Assembly: GCA_022842285.1 (NCBI GenBank)
Contig: JALHPV010000020.1
Coordinates: 1 to 45,423 of the forward strand
Reading direction: 5' to 3'
Source: Kofleriaceae bacterium
GTDB taxonomy: Bacteria > Myxococcota_A > Polyangia > Haliangiales > Haliangiaceae
Length of the DNA: 45,423 bases
The first letter of the stretch is position 1, and every line of letters begins with the position of its first letter. Positions 16,572-23,943 of the stretch are shown one piece after another. The notes beneath the pieces are model-generated. The model did not search any database. It was given only the letters and a program-made list of their open reading frames with translations, and was not told where the DNA came from. The translations under genes were made by a program, and so were the position numbers.

Positions 16572-18160
16572 CGTTCCTGGCTCCGACCATCGAGGCGCAG
16601 CTCGCTGCCTTCCAGGCCCTCGCCGCCGAGCTCGGCACGGCGATCTCCGAGGCCACGCTCGTCGACCGCGCCCTGGGCATCCTCGGTACGCTCCTCCCGG
16701 GGCGTGCGCTGTGCATCCGCGTGCTCGACATCCGCACCCGCGATCCGGCGCGCGCGTACATCCGCGGGGCGGCCCTCCGGGATGGCGTGGTCAGCGAGGG
16801 CGTCACCATCACCGATGCTGCCCTGTCGCGCGCGCAGCTGAAGAGCGCCGTCGCCGCGAGCGCGCGCCTCATGATCCGCGACCGCTGGGACTCTCCCTTC
16901 ACCGGGATGGCGACCGGCTTCGCCGTGCCCCTCGCGGCCGCCGGTGAGCTCTACGGGGTCCTCGATATCGGGTACGCCCCGGCCCAGGACGGGCGGGCCG
17001 CCGATGCCGACGCCGTCAACGCCATCGCCTCGCACGTCGCCCACGGCCTCCGCACCGCACGCCTCGCCGATGATGCCCTCGGCCTCCGCGACTACCAGGC
17101 GCGCCTCCTCGAGAGTGCCAACGCGCTCATCCTCGGCATCGATCGCAACTGGCGCATCACGGTGTGCAACCGCGCGATGCTCGAGCTCACGGGCTACTCG
17201 CGCGATGACGTCCTCGGTCGCGACATCCGCGACTTCATCTCGACGGATCAACGCCAGTTCCTCACCTCGGCCTTTGCCGCCGCCCTCGTCGGTCAACACC
17301 ACACCGCGGTCACCGTGCATCTGCCGACGCGCGCGCACGGCAACGTCCGCACCGTCTGGTCGATCGCCCCCGTCGGTCGCGCGGGTGCCGCCGGAGACCG
17401 CATCGATGCCGTGGTCGCCATCGGTCAGGACCAATCAAAGATCGAGGAGCTCCAGCAGCAGGTCATCCGCTCCGAGCGCCTCGCCACGCTGGGCGAGCTC
17501 GCCGCGGGCGTCGTCCACGAGCTCAACAATCCGCTGACATCGATCACCGTCTATGCCGAGTACCTCGTGCGCAAGTTCGAGTCCCAGGGGGCCGAGGTCC
17601 CCGACCTCGAGAAGCTGCGCCGGATCGGCGCGAGCGCTCAGCGCATCCTGCGGTTCTCCCGCGACCTCGTGCAGTACGCGCGCCCATCCGGCAAGGACGT
17701 CGAGCCGGTCGATATCGCCTCCGTGGTGCGGCAGTCCGTGTCCATCTGCGACCATCTCGTAGAGCGGGGCGGCATCGAGCTCGGCGTCGAGATCGATCCC
17801 GAGGTCCCGATGGTGCAGGCGGTGGCCGGCCAGCTCGAGCAGGTGCTGATCAACCTCATCACCAATGCCGTGCATGCGATCGAGGGCGCCGCCTCCGGCT
17901 CCGGCAAGGTCATCGTGCGCTGCCGCCTCGAGACCCCCTCATCAATCCTGATCGAGGTCAACGACTCCGGGCCCGGCGTGCCGGAGGCGGACCGCGCGAA
18001 GATCTTCGAGCCGTTCTTCACGACGAAGCCCGACGGGAAGGGCACGGGCCTGGGCCTGCCGATCGTGCGCGGGATCGTCGAGCAGCACCGCGGTGACATC
18101 TCGGTCGCGACGTCGGAGCTCGGTGGCGCGGCGTTCCGCGTCATTTTGCCTGCGCTGTAG
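16568..18160 (+). CDS. Sensor histidine kinase, GAF-PAS-HisKA-HATPase
   Basis: 530 residues; the GTG start overlaps the upstream stop. GAF domain about 15-165, PAS about 172-290, HisKA with GVVHELNNPLTS near residue 320, then a complete ATPase domain: N box QVLINLITNAVHAI, G1 NDSGPGVPEAD, F box FEPFFTTK, G2 GKGTGLGLPIV. There is no TM segment, so it is a soluble sensor. It has no cognate receiver in the cluster; the only intact receiver proteins in the window are PilR and the protein at 44895. Coupling to the ATPase-less partner upstream suggests the two work as a mixed dimer. Confidence 0.92.
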   Translation: MTFLAPTIEAQLAAFQALAAELGTAISEATLVDRALGILGTLLPGRALCIRVLDIRTRDPARAYIRGAALRDGVVSEGVTITDAALSRAQLKSAVAASARLMIRDRWDSPFTGMATGFAVPLAAAGELYGVLDIGYAPAQDGRAADADAVNAIASHVAHGLRTARLADDALGLRDYQARLLESANALILGIDRNWRITVCNRAMLELTGYSRDDVLGRDIRDFISTDQRQFLTSAFAAALVGQHHTAVTVHLPTRAHGNVRTVWSIAPVGRAGAAGDRIDAVVAIGQDQSKIEELQQQVIRSERLATLGELAAGVVHELNNPLTSITVYAEYLVRKFESQGAEVPDLEKLRRIGASAQRILRFSRDLVQYARPSGKDVEPVDIASVVRQSVSICDHLVERGGIELGVEIDPEVPMVQAVAGQLEQVLINLITNAVHAIEGAASGSGKVIVRCRLETPSSILIEVNDSGPGVPEADRAKIFEPFFTTKPDGKGTGLGLPIVRGIVEQHRGDISVATSELGGAAFRVILPAL

Positions 18161-18168
18161 ATCAGTAA

Positions 18169-18187
18169 GAGATCTCGTGGAGATCTC
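18169..18187. repeat. Two GAGATCTC palindromes 11 bp apart (hairpin or operator)
   Basis: GAGATCTC at 18169-18176 and again at 18180-18187, separated by GTG. Each is a perfect 8-bp palindrome, and their centres are 11 bp (one helical turn) apart. As RNA they form an 8-bp stem with a 3-nt loop directly after the histidine kinase stop, but no T tract follows. A weaker GTCCG/CGGAC hairpin lies just downstream. It could be an operator for the next gene or a 3'-end hairpin. Confidence 0.4.
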
Positions 18188-18233
18188 GGAGAGTCCGCGA
18201 TTCGGACAAGATGCTTGCGCGATCGATCGGGCC

Positions 18234-18242
18234 TGATAGTGT
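18234..18242 (+). promoter_or_regulatory. Extended -10 TGaTAGTGT before the 103-residue gene
   Basis: TGaTAGTGT ends 9 nt before the ATG at 18252. No Shine-Dalgarno site lies between. It fits the near-leaderless arrangement seen at other unit heads. Confidence 0.4.
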
Positions 18243-18251
18243 GGCCGAGCG

Positions 18252-18563
18252 ATGAAGCCGGAAGTACTTGTCGAGCTCCTCGAGCACGCTGCCGACCAGC
18301 TCGGCATCCGCGTGACCTACGAGGCGCTCCAGCCGGTGCCCGGGAAGTCGCCCGGCGGCCTGTGCAAGGTGAAGGGCGAATACCGCATCCTCCTCGACAA
18401 GCGCGCCACCGCCGAGGAGCGCGTGGGCACGCTCGCCACCGCCATCGGTCAGTTCGAGATCGCGAAGCCGGGCACGATCGACGAGCTCGAGCTGCCCCAG
18501 AAGGTCCGCGACGTCCTGCGCACGTACGAGCCCTCCAAGAAGACGTCGCGCGCCGTCGCTTGA
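18252..18563 (+). CDS. Conserved hypothetical protein, 103 residues
   Basis: A small soluble protein with no signal peptide or TM. The sequence reads as mixed alpha/beta: an N-terminal helix (PEVLVELLEHAADQLGIRV), a central strand region with GLCKVKGEYRILLDKRAT, then helices ending in DVLRTYEPSKK. I do not recognise a named family. The single-domain size and the KGEYRILLDKR strand recall short proteins found beside housekeeping genes in myxobacteria, but I cannot name a function. It stands alone between the histidine kinase and a lipoprotein gene. Confidence 0.72.
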   Translation: MKPEVLVELLEHAADQLGIRVTYEALQPVPGKSPGGLCKVKGEYRILLDKRATAEERVGTLATAIGQFEIAKPGTIDELELPQKVRDVLRTYEPSKKTSRAVA

Positions 18564-18612
18564 TCCCCGGCCCGCTCGACCGGACAGGTTCGGGCGGGGG
18601 GGTGGCGGCGGG

Positions 18613-18621
18613 TGCTATACC
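18613..18621 (+). promoter_or_regulatory. Extended -10 TGcTATACC before the lipoprotein gene
   Basis: TGcTATACC ends 6 nt before the GTG at 18628, which would make the transcript leaderless. It is one of the clearest examples in the window. Confidence 0.5.
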
Positions 18622-18627
18622 CAGCGG

Positions 18628-19269
18628 GTGAAGGTCGCGACGACTCTGGCCCTGGTGGTCGCCCTCGTCGGCTGTTCGAATACCAAGGCCCGCCACCTCG
18701 ATCTCGACGCCATCGAGATCGTCGGGACGCCCCATCTGCGCACCGACACGGTCGGTGAGGGCAAGTTCGCCGAAACCGCGGCGTTCGTTCTCGTCGACGC
18801 GAAGAACAACGCAGGGGAGGGCGCCTACGTCACACTCGGCGGCTCGCTCACCGATGCCAGTGACCAGCCCCTCGGGACCCTCAACCCCCAGTCGCTATGG
18901 ATCCCGCCCCACGAGGTGCGGACCTTCGCGCTCCTCGACTCCGAGCGGAAGCCGCGCCCCGGCTCGACCTCGGCCACCATCCTCGTGCGGGGCGCCTTCG
19001 TCCCGAAGGATCCGCCGCGCGCGGTCATCGAGGAGCTCACGTCCTACCAGGACCAGGATCACACGGTCGTGCAGGGCTTCGTGGTGAACCAGGCGCCGCG
19101 CGTGGGCAACCTCATTGTCATCGCGTCGTTCCACGACAAGCAGGACCGACCGCTGACGCGCCCGTACTCGATGGTGCCGGTCGCGGGTAACGCCAAGAAG
19201 CCGGTGCAGTTCGTGGGGCCGCCCGGCTCCGTGCGCGGGACGATCTTCGTGGGCGACGTTCTTTACTAG
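18628..19269 (+). CDS. Hypothetical lipoprotein, 213 residues
   Basis: GTG start. The N-terminus MKVATTLALVVALVGC has a good lipobox (LVGC, Cys16), so the protein is lipid-anchored. The remainder looks like a single beta-sandwich of Ig or FxLYD type: alternating strands such as AAFVLVDAKNNAGEGAYVTL and HTVVQGFVVNQAPRVGNLIV, with two related halves of about 90 residues. I do not recognise a specific family. The start is supported by the signal peptide beginning exactly at the GTG and by the -10-like TATACC 6 nt upstream. Confidence 0.75.
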   Translation: MKVATTLALVVALVGCSNTKARHLDLDAIEIVGTPHLRTDTVGEGKFAETAAFVLVDAKNNAGEGAYVTLGGSLTDASDQPLGTLNPQSLWIPPHEVRTFALLDSERKPRPGSTSATILVRGAFVPKDPPRAVIEELTSYQDQDHTVVQGFVVNQAPRVGNLIVIASFHDKQDRPLTRPYSMVPVAGNAKKPVQFVGPPGSVRGTIFVGDVLY

Positions 19270-19288
19270 TTCACCACGTGTTCGCACG

Positions 19289-19386
19289 GTCGGGGCGGTT
19301 GCCCGGATGGCGCGACGCCAAGACGCCCCAGACGCCAAGGTCAGAAGGGCTCGGGCGCTTCGCGCCGCAGAACATCCGTGCCCGGA
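19289..19386 (+). repeat. Intergenic direct repeat, copy 1 (about 97 bp)
   Basis: The first of two near-identical copies. Nothing in this 375-bp gap (19270-19644) looks like a gene. Inside each copy the short motif GACGCCAAGACGCCCCAGACGC is itself internally repetitive (GACGCC). The copies differ by a single-base indel near the 3' end. Confidence 0.85.
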
Positions 19387-19417
19387 CGTCGTATGCTGGT
19401 TCCGTACGCGTTGCGCC

Positions 19418-19514
19418 GTCGGGGCGGTTGCCCGGATGGCGCGACGCCAAGACGCCCCAGACGCCAAGGTCAGAAGGGCTCGGGCGCTTCGCGCCGCAGA
19501 ACTCCGTGCCCGGA
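19418..19514 (+). repeat. Intergenic direct repeat, copy 2 (about 97 bp)
   Basis: The second copy starts 129 bp after the first, with a unique spacer of about 31 bp between them. The near identity implies a recent duplication or a dispersed repeat family. The rest of the gap to 19644 is featureless GC-rich DNA. Confidence 0.85.
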
Positions 19515-19644
19515 TTTCATCTTCCTGGCGTCCGGGGCGGCTTGGCGTTCAACCCGCTGGAGCACGTGCAGAACCACCGCGGCCCCGCGCGCAGCGCAGC
19601 CCTCTTCTCAGCGTCCATGGCTGCCTGGCGCTGAAATCCGGGGA

Positions 19645-19992
19645 TCAGACGCGGCCGGCGAGGCCGGACAGATACGGATCGTTCGCCACCAGGTCCGTCA
19701 GCATCTCGCGCAGCTCGGCTTGCTCCTCGGGGGCCAGGCCCTGCGCGGTGGACATGGTCTGGACCAGCTGATCGACGGCTTGCTTCGGCGTCAGCCGACC
19801 CGCCGCGATCTCGGCGGCGAGCGCATCGATATCGGCCGCGCCGCTGGTCGCACTCGTCGAGGCGACGTCGGCGACATCATCCGGGCCATCCGGCCCATCC
19901 GGGCCATCGGGACCATCCGGTCCATCCACCCCACCAGGACCGCCAGGTCCGCTGGGGCCGCCGATGCCGCCGGGTCCGCCGATGGTGCTCAT
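19645..19992 (-). CDS. Small protein with collagen-like Gly-Pro-Asp repeats and a helical C-terminus
   Basis: 115 residues. After MSTI the protein has about eleven Gly-X-Y-like triplets: GGP/GGI/SGP units, then five consecutive DGP units to about residue 37. A hinge of small residues follows, then a helical domain of about 60 residues (AADIDALAAEIAAGRLTPKQAVDQL and PEEQAELREMLTDLVANDPYL). No signal peptide is visible. The C-terminal domain is amphipathic and of unrecognised family. The GPD repeat is encoded by near-identical 9-bp units, so copy number may vary by slippage. TGgTATCCT 15 nt upstream of the ATG is a possible -10. The transcript runs away from the lipoprotein at 20082. Confidence 0.72.
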   Translation of the reverse strand: MSTIGGPGGIGGPSGPGGPGGVDGPDGPDGPDGPDGPDDVADVASTSATSGAADIDALAAEIAAGRLTPKQAVDQLVQTMSTAQGLAPEEQAELREMLTDLVANDPYLSGLAGRV

Positions 19993-20066
19993 GCCAATCT
20001 CCGCCGCAGGATACCAGGGTCAATCATGGTTGAGGGCGTCCTCGGCCGGCACCTCCTGCGGATGCG

Positions 20067-20075
20067 TGGCAAATT
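20067..20075 (+). promoter_or_regulatory. Extended -10 TGgCAAATT before the 503-residue lipoprotein
   Basis: TGgCAAATT ends 6 nt before the ATG at 20082. The hexamer matches TATAAT weakly (A2 and T6 kept), but the TG and the spacing follow the pattern of the other unit heads. Confidence 0.35.
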
Positions 20076-20081
20076 CACGCC

Positions 20082-21593
20082 ATGAAACTCGTGATCTGCG
20101 CGGTCCTCCTGGCGGTGGCCTGTGGCGGGAAGCCCACTCCCCAGAAGCCCGGTGGCACCACGATCACGGCCGAGGGCGACGCCCAGATTCCCGCGACCCG
20201 GTGGCTCCCGGCCAAGCCGACCTATGCCTTCGCGGCGAAGACCGTGGCCGAGGCTCAGCGCAGCGTGCGCGACCTGTTCGACACCCTCGGCGCGCCCTTC
20301 CAGGACTCCAGCGCGGCCCTGAGCCGGACCGCCCAGGCGATGTTTGGCGTCGACATCCTGTCGGAGTCCGGCGTGGCGTCGATCGGCGTGGACGTGACGG
20401 CGAGCGTCGCCCTGTTCTCGGATGGGGCGAATCCGACCCTGGTGGCACGGCTCGCGGATGCGGAGCGCTTCAACGAGTGGGTCGACGGGCGTCGCACCGG
20501 TGCGGGGCTGAAGACCAGCTCCGTGGTCATCGATGGGGTCGAGGTGTTCAGCGCGAAGCAGGGGACCCGTGACTACCTCTCGTGGGCCGTCGCCGACGAC
20601 TGGCTCTGGGTGCACCTCTCGCTCGCGGCCGGCAAGGACGATCGTGCGTCGTGGTTCTCGGCGTCGCGCAAGGGCGGATCGGACTCGTGGGGCGAAGCGT
20701 GGGCGTGGGCGCGGGGCGCCGTCGGAGCCGAGGCCGACCCCGGCCTGGTCGGGTTCGCCGAGCCAGCCGGCTTGCTCTCGAACCTCACCTCGCGCGTCGA
20801 TGATGTGCGGGCGTGCCTCGACCTCGTGAAGCCGGTGAAGCGCATCGCGTTCGGCCTCGACGGCGATGGCAAGACCATTCACGGGCGCGTGGCGCTCGAC
20901 GTCGGTGACTCGGGCTCGCGCATCACCGCGGCAGCCGTCCCCGTGTCGGCCGGCTGGGCGTCCGTCGAGGCGGGCGCGCCGCTGGCGGCCCAGGTGAACC
21001 TCGACCTTGTCACGCTCGCACAGTGGGGTGGTGGCTGCATGGCGCTCCTCGATCTCGAGCCGGCGCAGATCGACCGCTACGGCGTGCAGAGCGGCCGCGC
21101 GACGCTCCTGTCCTTCGACCCGGACGAGCCCACCGCCTCGAACTTCGCGGTGGCGATGGAGCTGTCGAGCCAGCAGTACTTTGCTGGCCTCCTGGACTTC
21201 CCGTTGCGCTCGACCCTCGAGAAGACGGTGCAGTTCGGTCCATACAGCGGCAAGCGCCTCAGCCCACCGTTCACCGGCATCACTCTCGACTACATCCTGA
21301 ATGACTCGATGGGGTGGTTCGCGATCGGCGATGGTGTCCTCGAGCGCGCGATCGGGCAGGGCGAGCCGAAGGGCGGCGACCTCCTGAAGCTCGACGTGAC
21401 CTTCGATGCGCTGACCCCCGACGCCTGGGCCGGGCTCATCGACTTCGTGTGGGACTTCGGCAACCACCCCGAGGGCGTGAAGGGGCCGGGCGAGGGGATC
21501 GCGGCGTCGCTGTCGCCGTGGAAAGAGGCTCATGCACGGCTCTCGATGGAGGGCTCCAACCTCGTATTGGATGCCTCTGCCACCCGGCGCTAA
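20082..21593 (+). CDS. Hypothetical lipoprotein, 503 residues
   Basis: The N-terminus MKLVICAVLLAVACGG gives a signal peptide with lipobox (AVAC, Cys14), followed by a Pro/Lys/Thr-rich linker. The body is a large soluble domain without TM segments; its Trp- and Asp-rich stretches (DDWLWVHLSLAAGKDD, DSWGEAWAWARGAVG) and alternating strands suggest a beta-rich periplasmic or surface domain. I do not recognise the family; proteins of this type in myxobacteria are usually annotated as hypothetical lipoproteins. It lies 25 bp upstream of a MacB-like ABC transporter, but that transporter has its own extended -10 between them, so a shared operon is uncertain. Confidence 0.78.
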   Translation: MKLVICAVLLAVACGGKPTPQKPGGTTITAEGDAQIPATRWLPAKPTYAFAAKTVAEAQRSVRDLFDTLGAPFQDSSAALSRTAQAMFGVDILSESGVASIGVDVTASVALFSDGANPTLVARLADAERFNEWVDGRRTGAGLKTSSVVIDGVEVFSAKQGTRDYLSWAVADDWLWVHLSLAAGKDDRASWFSASRKGGSDSWGEAWAWARGAVGAEADPGLVGFAEPAGLLSNLTSRVDDVRACLDLVKPVKRIAFGLDGDGKTIHGRVALDVGDSGSRITAAAVPVSAGWASVEAGAPLAAQVNLDLVTLAQWGGGCMALLDLEPAQIDRYGVQSGRATLLSFDPDEPTASNFAVAMELSSQQYFAGLLDFPLRSTLEKTVQFGPYSGKRLSPPFTGITLDYILNDSMGWFAIGDGVLERAIGQGEPKGGDLLKLDVTFDALTPDAWAGLIDFVWDFGNHPEGVKGPGEGIAASLSPWKEAHARLSMEGSNLVLDASATRR

Positions 21594-21603
21594 GAAGTCT
21601 CCG

Positions 21604-21612
21604 TGTTAGCGT
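21604..21612 (+). promoter_or_regulatory. Extended -10 TGtTAGCGT before the ABC transporter
   Basis: TGtTAGCGT ends 6 nt before the GTG at 21619, the same spacing as at 9530, 18628 and 30439. No Shine-Dalgarno site is seen. Confidence 0.5.
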
Positions 21613-21618
21613 GCCGCC

Positions 21619-22344
21619 GTGCCTGACAGCACAGACGGACCGGTGATTCGCCTCCGCGACATCACCAAGAGCTACGGCAAGGGTGCCGCGGCGACGAAGG
21701 TACTGCGCGGCGTCAGCCTGGACGTGGAGCAGGGCGAGTTGCTCGCGCTGGTCGGCCAGTCCGGCTCGGGCAAGTCAACGCTCCTCAACATCATCGGCGG
21801 GCTCGACATGCCCGACAGCGGGTCGGTCGAGGTGCTCGGGATCGACACGCTGAAGGCCGGCGAGACGAAGCGCGCGCATCTGCGGAACACCTCGATTGGC
21901 TTCGTGTTCCAGGCGTTCAACCTGCTCGACCACCTGACCGTGCACGGCAACGTCATCATCCCTGCCTCCTTCTCCAAGGACTCGAAGGACGTCGAGGCGC
22001 GCGGCCATGATGCCCTCCGCCGCGTTGGCCTCTCGGACTACGCCAAGCGTCGGCCGGGCGAGCTGTCGGGCGGCCAGAAGCAGCGCGTGGCGATCGCCCG
22101 GGCCCTGTTTGGCTCGCCGAAGCTCCTGCTCTGCGACGAGCCGACGGGCAACCTCGACTCCGAGACGGGCAAGGGCGTCATCGACTTCTTCCGCGAGCTC
22201 AACGCCAAGGACGGCGTCACGCTCGTCATCGTCACGCACGAGCGTCGCGTCTCGAGCATCGCCAAGCGCGTCATCGCGATGCGCGACGGTGCGATCGTGG
22301 AGACGTCCGACGACGAGCTCCACGCGCAGGCAGGTCCCGCATGA
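21619..22344 (+). CDS. MacB/LolD-type ABC transporter ATP-binding protein
   Basis: 241 residues, GTG start. All ABC motifs are present: Walker A GQSGSGKST near residue 50, Q-loop FVFQAFNLLDHLTV, signature LSGGQKQR, Walker B LLLCDEPTGNLD and the switch His in VTHE. The DEPTGNLD wording and the length place it in the MacB/LolD/FtsE group, which powers FtsX-like permeases for efflux, lipoprotein release or mechanotransmission rather than substrate import. It overlaps the permease gene by 4 bp (ATGA). No periplasmic adaptor (MacA-like) gene is adjacent. Confidence 0.93.
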   Translation: MPDSTDGPVIRLRDITKSYGKGAAATKVLRGVSLDVEQGELLALVGQSGSGKSTLLNIIGGLDMPDSGSVEVLGIDTLKAGETKRAHLRNTSIGFVFQAFNLLDHLTVHGNVIIPASFSKDSKDVEARGHDALRRVGLSDYAKRRPGELSGGQKQRVAIARALFGSPKLLLCDEPTGNLDSETGKGVIDFFRELNAKDGVTLVIVTHERRVSSIAKRVIAMRDGAIVETSDDELHAQAGPA

Positions 22345-23828
22345 TGCCATTTGGAAAGCTGACGCGGATGGTGCTGGCGAACACCGCCCGCAGCAAACGC
22401 CACTTCATCCTGTCCGCGTTCGGCATCGTGATCGGCATCGGGGCCTTCACCCTGTTTCTCGCGCTCACGCAGCGCGCCGGCGAGGTGCTCGAGAAGGTCT
22501 TCCCCGTCGAGGAAGTGAAGGTCATCGCCCCGCAAGTGTCCGTGCTCGGCAAGGACACCTCGAAGCGCCTCGACGACACCACCGTCGAGACCATCCGCGC
22601 GCGCGCGGAGGTGAAGTCGGCCGTGCCGCGGCTCGCCCTGGCGTTCCCGGCCGCCGGCCGCGGCAGCTTCGAGGGCAGCGATCTCAAGTTCGAGGTCGGC
22701 GGCTTTGCCGACGGCGTCGACCCGTCGTTCGTGCAGGACGACGACCGCATCAAGGAGATGTTCAAGGACTGGGACGCCATCAAGGACCCCGTCCACAACG
22801 TGGCGTGTACCCCGCCGCCGGCGGACCCCGAGCACGATGTCATCCAGGCGCCGCGGATGGCGCCCAAGGACCCGAGCAAGCGCGTGCCGGGTGTCTACTA
22901 CAACGACTGTCCCGACGGTGACCGCTACTACTGCGACGACGCGGAGCGGATCTGCAAGCACCGCGTGCCCGTCGTACTCTCGGCGACGGTCGTCGAGCTC
23001 TACAACAACCAGTTCGCGAAGACGCACGGCATGCCGATCGCCGACACGAACCTCGTGAACACGCTCATCCAGAGCCGCGGCCTCTCGGCGATGCGCTTCT
23101 CGATCGGCCTCGGCTTCACGACAGTGTCGGGCTCGGGGAACATGGGCAAGGCCAAGCCCCGCCGCGTCGAGGCGGTCGTCGTCGGCGTCTCGCGCCGCGC
23201 CATGCCGATCGGCGTGACGATGCCCATCGGCTACCTGCAGCGCTGGAACGAGGAGTTCGTCGACAAGGCGGCGGCGTCGTCCTACTCGTCGATCATCGTC
23301 ACGCTGAAGGACCGCAATCAGATCGCGCCGTTCTCGCAGTGGCTCGTCGATCAGCAGGGGCTGCGGCTCGAGGACTCGCTCGGCGAGCGCTTCGCGACCG
23401 TCATCTTTGTCATCCGGCTCCTCTTCCTCATCATCTCGGTCGCGATCCTCGTCATCGCCGTCATCAACATCGGCCACAACTTCTTCATCCAGGTCAGCGA
23501 GCGGCGCCGCGAGATCGGCATCATGCGGGCGGTGGGCGCCACCGAGACCGACGTCCAGCTGATCGTGCTGGGCGAGGCGGCCCTGATCGGGGTCGTGGGC
23601 GGCCTGTTGGGCATCGGCCTGGCGATGGGGATCGGCGCGATCTGGAACTGGTATGCCGCCAGTAACATCCCAAGATTCCCCTTCAAGCCGACGTCTTGGT
23701 TCGAGTGGAAGACGTGGATCTGGGCGAGTGCCCTAGGGTTTTCGACCCTGTTCTGCGTGCTCGGGGGGTACCTCCCGGCCCGGCGCGCATCCCGGATGGA
23801 ACCGGCCCAGGCCCTCGCGCAGAATTAA
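22341..23828 (+). CDS. MacB/FtsX-type ABC transporter permease
   Basis: 495 residues. There is one TM helix near the N-terminus (FILSAFGIVIGIGAFTLFLAL), a large periplasmic domain (about 45-345), then three C-terminal TM helices (LLFLIISVAILVIAVINI, ALIGVVGGLLGIGLAMGIGA, WIWASALGFSTLFCVLGGYL). The conserved cytoplasmic loop ERRREIGIMRAVGATETDV follows the second TM helix, as in MacB/LolC. The periplasmic part contains a four-Cys insert (VACTPPP, NDCPDGDRYYC, RICKHR) that is unusual for the family and may form disulfides or bind metal. The protein ends with ARRASRMEPAQALAQN, also typical. It pairs with the ATPase it overlaps. Confidence 0.92.
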   Translation: MMPFGKLTRMVLANTARSKRHFILSAFGIVIGIGAFTLFLALTQRAGEVLEKVFPVEEVKVIAPQVSVLGKDTSKRLDDTTVETIRARAEVKSAVPRLALAFPAAGRGSFEGSDLKFEVGGFADGVDPSFVQDDDRIKEMFKDWDAIKDPVHNVACTPPPADPEHDVIQAPRMAPKDPSKRVPGVYYNDCPDGDRYYCDDAERICKHRVPVVLSATVVELYNNQFAKTHGMPIADTNLVNTLIQSRGLSAMRFSIGLGFTTVSGSGNMGKAKPRRVEAVVVGVSRRAMPIGVTMPIGYLQRWNEEFVDKAAASSYSSIIVTLKDRNQIAPFSQWLVDQQGLRLEDSLGERFATVIFVIRLLFLIISVAILVIAVINIGHNFFIQVSERRREIGIMRAVGATETDVQLIVLGEAALIGVVGGLLGIGLAMGIGAIWNWYAASNIPRFPFKPTSWFEWKTWIWASALGFSTLFCVLGGYLPARRASRMEPAQALAQN

Positions 23829-23943
23829 CCCCAGTGGCTTCTCGCATCGGTGTATCAATCCGGCCACCTAGACCATGTGGCCCCATGAAGGAAACGGCGC
23901 GAATGTTCCGAATTCGGAGTGGGTCCCGAGGGAATCTCGCAAC

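Noticed and set aside
19307-20085. Open frames across the duplicated intergenic element
   Set aside because: They arise from repeat DNA, have no ribosome-binding site or -10, and their translations are Arg/Ala low-complexity.
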